Positions 41,952-45,253 of a stretch of DNA of 45,253 nt are shown here, in pieces; position 1 is the first letter of the stretch; each line of letters opens with the position of its first letter. Made by a program: the position numbers and the translations under genes. A model generated the notes under the pieces. It was not told the origin of the DNA. It searched no databases and was given only the letters and a program-made list of their open reading frames with translations. Location of the stretch: NCBI GenBank assembly GCA_013823635.1, contig PNML01000015.1, forward strand, positions 1 to 45,253. Reading direction: 5' to 3'. This DNA comes from Polaromonas sp. (GTDB taxonomy: Bacteria; Pseudomonadota; Gammaproteobacteria; Burkholderiales; Burkholderiaceae_C).

Positions 41952-42596
41952 TCAGGGCTTGCTGCTGGTCGGGAAGGGCCAGGCGGCGTGGGGGTTGAGT
42001 TTGGTTTGGGCCGCAGGTTCTTTCTTGGCGGCAGGCTTTTTGCTGGCGGCGGTTTTGGGGGCTGCCTTGGGGGCTGCTGCGGGTTTGCTTGCCACCACGG
42101 GCTTGGTTGCCGCGGCCTTCTTGGCCGGCGCCGCCTTTTTGGTGGCCGCCGGTTTGGCGGCAGGTGCTGCCTTGGTCACGGGTTTTGCCGCGGCTTTGGC
42201 CGCTGGTTTGGCCTTGCTCACCTTCTCAGCCTTGGGTGCCGCAGGCTTGGCAGCCGGGGCAGCGGGCTTGGCGGTGGCAGCCGCCTTCTTGGCCGGAGCG
42301 GCTTTTTTCGCGGCGGCGGGCTTTTTGGCGGCGGGTGCCACTGGGGCGGCTGCCTTGGCTGCGGGTTTCGCTGCTGGCTTGGCGACGGCCGCCTTCTTGG
42401 CGGGGGCTGCGGCCTTCACGGCTTTGGCGGCGGGCGCTGCGGCCGGTGCCGCTGCCGTCGCCTTCTTGGCGGGGGACTTTTTGGCCACCACGGCCGGGGC
42501 GGCAGCGGCGGCTTTCACGGGTGCTGCCTTGGCTGCGGGAGCCGCTTTCTTGGCGGGTGCAGACTTGGCTGCGGCGGGTTTTTTAGCGGTGGCCAT
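41952..42596 (-). CDS. Histone H1-like alanine/lysine/proline-rich DNA-binding protein
   Basis: The 214-residue product is almost wholly alanine, lysine and proline in degenerate PAKKAA/KPAA repeats, with few other residues until a C-terminal NPHAAWPFPTSSKP. This is the composition of bacterial histone H1-like or AlgP-type proteins, which bind DNA non-specifically and help compact the nucleoid. The ATG at 42596 has GAGGAGA about eight bases upstream. The DNA is internally repetitive because of the protein repeats, so length may vary between strains. It lies downstream of nrdB on the same strand across 249 bases, and converges with the kinase. Confidence 0.88.
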   Translation of the reverse strand: MATAKKPAAAKSAPAKKAAPAAKAAPVKAAAAAPAVVAKKSPAKKATAAAPAAAPAAKAVKAAAPAKKAAVAKPAAKPAAKAAAPVAPAAKKPAAAKKAAPAKKAAATAKPAAPAAKPAAPKAEKVSKAKPAAKAAAKPVTKAAPAAKPAATKKAAPAKKAAATKPVVASKPAAAPKAAPKTAASKKPAAKKEPAAQTKLNPHAAWPFPTSSKP

Positions 42597-42845
42597 TGGG
42601 GGTATCTCCTCGGGTGGGTTGCAAAGAACGTTTCAAGCCGGTTGGGGTGGGTCTTGCAACGACTCAGTGCACCGCGGACCCCGGTTGGTCAACCGGTCAG
42701 ACGCGGCGGAGCGCTGAATGGGGTGTGCCCATGTCGACGACGCGCCACCCACCCCCACGCGGGTGCCGCGTGTCGTGAGGTGGTGGGTGCGTGTGGTCAT
42801 GGGCAGTGGCGTGTTCAGGGCGGGGGGAGGACGGCCGGTGGCGCG
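42597..42845 (-). promoter_or_regulatory. Region upstream of the histone-like gene, after nrdB
   Basis: No gene is seen in these 249 bases. Besides the histone ribosome site, there is an inverted repeat CCGGTT-GGTC-AACCGG (42681-42696) and a looser CACCCACC/GGTGGGTG pair (about 42745-42790). The latter could be the nrdB 3' hairpin. On the minus strand the first dyad contains TTGACC, a possible -35, but no matching -10 is evident. Confidence 0.4.
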
Positions 42846-44036
42846 TCAGTCCCAGGACAGGGCGCCGCCCGATTGGTACTCGATGACCCGGGTTTCAAAG
42901 AAGTTGCGTTCTTTTTTCAGGTCAATCATTTCGCTCATCCAGGGGAATGGGTTGGTCTCGTTGGGGAACAACTCCTCCAGCCCGATCTGGGTGGCGCGCC
43001 GGTTGGCGATGTAGCGCAGGTAACCTTTGAACATGCTGGCGTTCATGCCCAGCACGCCGCGTGGCATGGTGTCTTCGGCGTACTGGTATTCCAGCTCGAC
43101 GGCCTTCATGAACAGGGCCTTGATCTCGGCCTTGAACTCCGCCGTCCACAGGTGGGGGTTTTCCAGCTTGAGCTGGTTGATCAGGTCGATGCCGAAGTTG
43201 CAGTGCATGGACTCGTCGCGCAGGATGTACTGGTACTGCTCGGCGGCACCGGTCATCTTGTTCTGACGGCCCAGCGCCAGAATTTGCGTGAAGCCCACGT
43301 AGAAGAACAGGCCTTCCATCAGGCAGGCGAACACGATCAGGCTCTTGAGCAGGGTCTGGTCGTTGTCGGGGGTGCCGGTCTTGAAGTGGGGGTCCATGAT
43401 CACGTCGATGAACGGGATCAGGAACTCGTCCTTGTTGCGGATGGACGGCACCTCGTTGTAGGCGTTGAAAATTTCGCCTTCGTCCAGGCCCAGGCTTTCC
43501 ACGATGTACTGGTAGGCGTGGGTGTGGATGGCCTCTTCAAACGCCTGGCGCAGCAAAAACTGGCGGCACTCGGGTGCGGTGATGTGCCGGTAGGTGCCCA
43601 GCACGATGTTGTTGGCGGCCAGGCTGTCGGCCGTCACGAAAAAGCCCAGGTTGCGCTTGACGATGCGGCGCTCGTCTTCGGTCAGGCCGTTGGGGTCTTT
43701 CCAGAGCGCGATGTCGCGGTTCATGTTCACTTCCTGCGGCATCCAGTGGTTGGCGCAGGTGGCCAGGTACTTTTCCCAGGCCCATTTGTATTTGAAGGGC
43801 ACCAGCTGGTTGACGTCGGTCTGGCCGTTGATGATGCGTTTGTCGGCGGCGTTGACGCGACGGCCCAGGGTGGGCGCTTGGGGAGTGGATTCGGGCAGGC
43901 GGGCCGACGGCACGGCGGCGGTGCCTTGGAAGGCGTGCACAGCGAGCGCAGGGCCGGTGTTCACCGCGCCGCCAGACGGGGCTGGCGCGGGTGTCTTCTG
44001 GAGAATGGGTGTGGCGTCGTCGTCCCAGGAAAGCAT
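42846..44036 (-). CDS. nrdB: Ribonucleotide reductase class Ia beta subunit NrdB
   Basis: NrdB holds the di-iron tyrosyl radical that NrdA uses to reduce ribonucleoside diphosphates to deoxy forms. In the 396-residue product, D137 and E168-xx-H171 with Y175 reproduce the E. coli D84, E115, H118 and Y122 spacing. DESMHCNFG gives the later Glu/His ligands. So this is the tyrosyl-radical type. The first roughly 60 residues are alanine/proline-rich and precede the conserved region at [14 protein letters not shown]. This extension is not needed for the fold. nrdA lies 139 bases upstream in the same direction. Confidence 0.97.
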   Translation of the reverse strand: MLSWDDDATPILQKTPAPAPSGGAVNTGPALAVHAFQGTAAVPSARLPESTPQAPTLGRRVNAADKRIINGQTDVNQLVPFKYKWAWEKYLATCANHWMPQEVNMNRDIALWKDPNGLTEDERRIVKRNLGFFVTADSLAANNIVLGTYRHITAPECRQFLLRQAFEEAIHTHAYQYIVESLGLDEGEIFNAYNEVPSIRNKDEFLIPFIDVIMDPHFKTGTPDNDQTLLKSLIVFACLMEGLFFYVGFTQILALGRQNKMTGAAEQYQYILRDESMHCNFGIDLINQLKLENPHLWTAEFKAEIKALFMKAVELEYQYAEDTMPRGVLGMNASMFKGYLRYIANRRATQIGLEELFPNETNPFPWMSEMIDLKKERNFFETRVIEYQSGGALSWD

Positions 44037-44135
44037 GTGAATGACCTTTTGCTGAATTATGGCAAGCCGTTGACTGATTGGAAGAAATTCATGTCAAACA
44101 ACGGAGCTGTGTGTTGTTGTCTGGCATCGCCTCAC

Positions 44136-44152
44136 CGCCACTCGGAGTGGCG
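44136..44152 (-). other. Hairpin in nrdA-nrdB intergenic gap
   Basis: CGCCACT (44136-44142) and AGTGGCG (44146-44152) pair around CGG, extended by GCCT and AGGC on the flanks with a bulge. It lies 24 bases beyond the nrdA stop, in the 139-base gap. With no T-run on the minus strand it is more likely an mRNA-processing or stability element than a terminator. I see no NrdR-box pair here. Confidence 0.5.
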
Positions 44153-44175
44153 AGGCCAGACGGGTGGGCCGGACC

Positions 44176-45253
44176 TTACTGGCAGGCCTCGCAACCTGGG
44201 TCGTCGATGGCGCAGAACTTGATGTCCGTCGCGGCCTCCATGGGCGCCTCGGCGGCAGCCATGGCCATGGATGACTCGGGTGCGCTGTGGGCCACGGCGT
44301 TCATCTGGCCGCTGCGGCCGGTGGACTTTTCGGCGTGTGTGGCGGCCATGGTGCGCAGGTAGTAGGTGGTTTTCAGGCCACGCAACCACGCCAGTTTGTA
44401 GGTGTCGTCCAGCTTTTTGCCGGAGGCACCGGCCATGTAGATGTTCAGGCTCTGGGCCTGGTCAATCCACTTCTGGCGGCGGGCGGCGGCTTCCACCAGC
44501 CACTGGGTTTCAATTTCGAAGGCGGTGGCGTAGAGGGCCTTGATGTCCTGCGGCACGCGGTCGATGGCGCGCAGCGAACCGTCGAAGTGTTTCAGGTCCA
44601 TCACCATCACGTCGTCCCACAGGCCCAGGCGCTTCAAGTCGCGCACCAGGTAGCTGTTGACCACGGTGAACTCACCCGACAGGTTGGACTTGACCGACAG
44701 GTTGCCAAACGAGGGTTCGATCGATGCGTCCACCCCGATGATGTTGCTGATGGTGGCGGTGGGGGCAATGGCCACACAGTTGGAGTTGCGCATGCCATCG
44801 CGGGCTATTTTGGAGCGCAGCGCGTCCCAGTCCAGCGTGGCGCTGCGGTCGGTTTCCACGTAGCCACCACGGGCTTCGGCCAGCAGGTTCAAAGTGTCCA
44901 ACGGCAGGATGCCCTGGTCCCACAGCGAGCCCTTGTAGGTCTGGTAGCGGCCACGCTCGGCCGCCAGGTCGGTGGAGGCCCAGTAGGCGTGGTAGCACAC
45001 GGCTTCCATGGAGCGGTCGGCAAACTCCACCGCTTCTTGGCTGGCATAGGGCACGCGCAAGGCGTAGAGCGCATCCTGGAAACCCATGATGCCCAGCCCC
45101 ACGGGGCGGTGACGCAGGTTGGAGTCGCGGGCCTTTTTGACGGCGTAGTAGTTGATGTCGATCACGTTGTCCAGCATGCGCATGGCGGTGCTGACGGTGC
45201 GCTTGAGTTTGGCGTGGTCCAGTTGGCCATCGGCGATGTGCTGCAGCAGGTTC
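44176..45253 (-). CDS. nrdA: Ribonucleotide reductase class Ia alpha subunit NrdA, 3' part (5' truncated by window)
   Basis: NrdA is the catalytic subunit of class Ia ribonucleotide reductase. Only the last 358 residues are present, and the frame runs off the window edge. Visible are [68 protein letters not shown] and the mobile C-terminal tail with the redox cysteines in DPGCEACQ. The allosteric ATP-cone and the first active-site cysteine would be upstream. An alanine/methionine-rich stretch ([12 protein letters not shown]) precedes the tail. It is co-directional with nrdB. Confidence 0.97.
   Translation of the reverse strand, partial: NLLQHIADGQLDHAKLKRTVSTAMRMLDNVIDINYYAVKKARDSNLRHRPVGLGIMGFQDALYALRVPYASQEAVEFADRSMEAVCYHAYWASTDLAAERGRYQTYKGSLWDQGILPLDTLNLLAEARGGYVETDRSATLDWDALRSKIARDGMRNSNCVAIAPTATISNIIGVDASIEPSFGNLSVKSNLSGEFTVVNSYLVRDLKRLGLWDDVMVMDLKHFDGSLRAIDRVPQDIKALYATAFEIETQWLVEAAARRQKWIDQAQSLNIYMAGASGKKLDDTYKLAWLRGLKTTYYLRTMAATHAEKSTGRSGQMNAVAHSAPESSMAMAAAEAPMEAATDIKFCAIDDPGCEACQ

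Noticed and set aside
41952-42596. Possible CRISPR-like or tandem-repeat array
   Set aside because: The periodicity is degenerate and follows codons of a Lys/Ala/Pro-rich protein. There are no constant repeats with unique spacers.
41988-44222. 744-codon plus-strand frame over the histone-like gene and nrdB
   Set aside because: Opposite the motif-complete nrdB and the repetitive histone-like gene. Glycine/alanine-rich shadow.

Overview
The window looks like a chromosomal segment of a high-GC betaproteobacterium, most likely Burkholderiales, family Comamonadaceae. This rests on gene order (hslU, then a complete dcw cluster ending in lpxC), protein style, an alanine/lysine-rich histone-like protein, and a short interspersed repeat of a type I recall from that family. 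The placement is inferred from memory, not from a search. Nearly everything is core housekeeping DNA. I see no prophage, insertion sequence, CRISPR array, tRNA or rRNA.

Layout. Bases 1-1028 hold the 3' part of hslU. After a 374-base regulatory gap (repeat copy, strong dyad, MraZ operator) comes the dcw cluster on the plus strand: mraZ, rsmH, ftsL, ftsI, murE, murF, mraY, murD, ftsW, murG, murC, ddl, ftsQ, ftsA, ftsZ and lpxC (1403-20103). Most of its genes overlap by 1-11 bases, so it is probably translationally coupled. It makes the peptidoglycan precursor from UDP-MurNAc to lipid II and the divisome core, then starts lipid A synthesis. A 58-residue membrane protein gene follows lpxC.

From 20323 to 28633 the genes are on the minus strand: a hemerythrin, ruvC, a CdsA-like cytidylyltransferase, a PlsC-like acyltransferase, mtgA, aroE, a TonB-like protein, an RNase II-family exonuclease and a YqiA-like esterase. 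From 28684 the plus strand resumes with rodA, a beta-hydroxyacid dehydrogenase, tldD and a DAHP synthase gene. The DAHP synthase gene is preceded by a Phe/Tyr/Trp-rich leader peptide and an attenuator. A small unknown gene, convergent mpl, another unknown gene, a TlpA-like thioredoxin, accB-accC-prmA, a zinc-ribbon/DUF3426 protein and a PfkB kinase follow. The right end (minus strand) carries the histone-like gene, nrdB and the 3' part of nrdA.

Two signals go beyond routine annotation. First, seven copies of a degenerate repeat of about 45-60 bases share an AGCT-like box and a GCGC-like box exactly 23 bases apart. Three copies lie in frame inside murD, murG and aroE. The other four lie in intergenic gaps directly beside stop codons. 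Second, the DAHP synthase leader reads as a classical attenuation system covering all three aromatic amino acids. The mraZ promoter also carries four AAAGTG-type boxes at exact 10-base spacing.
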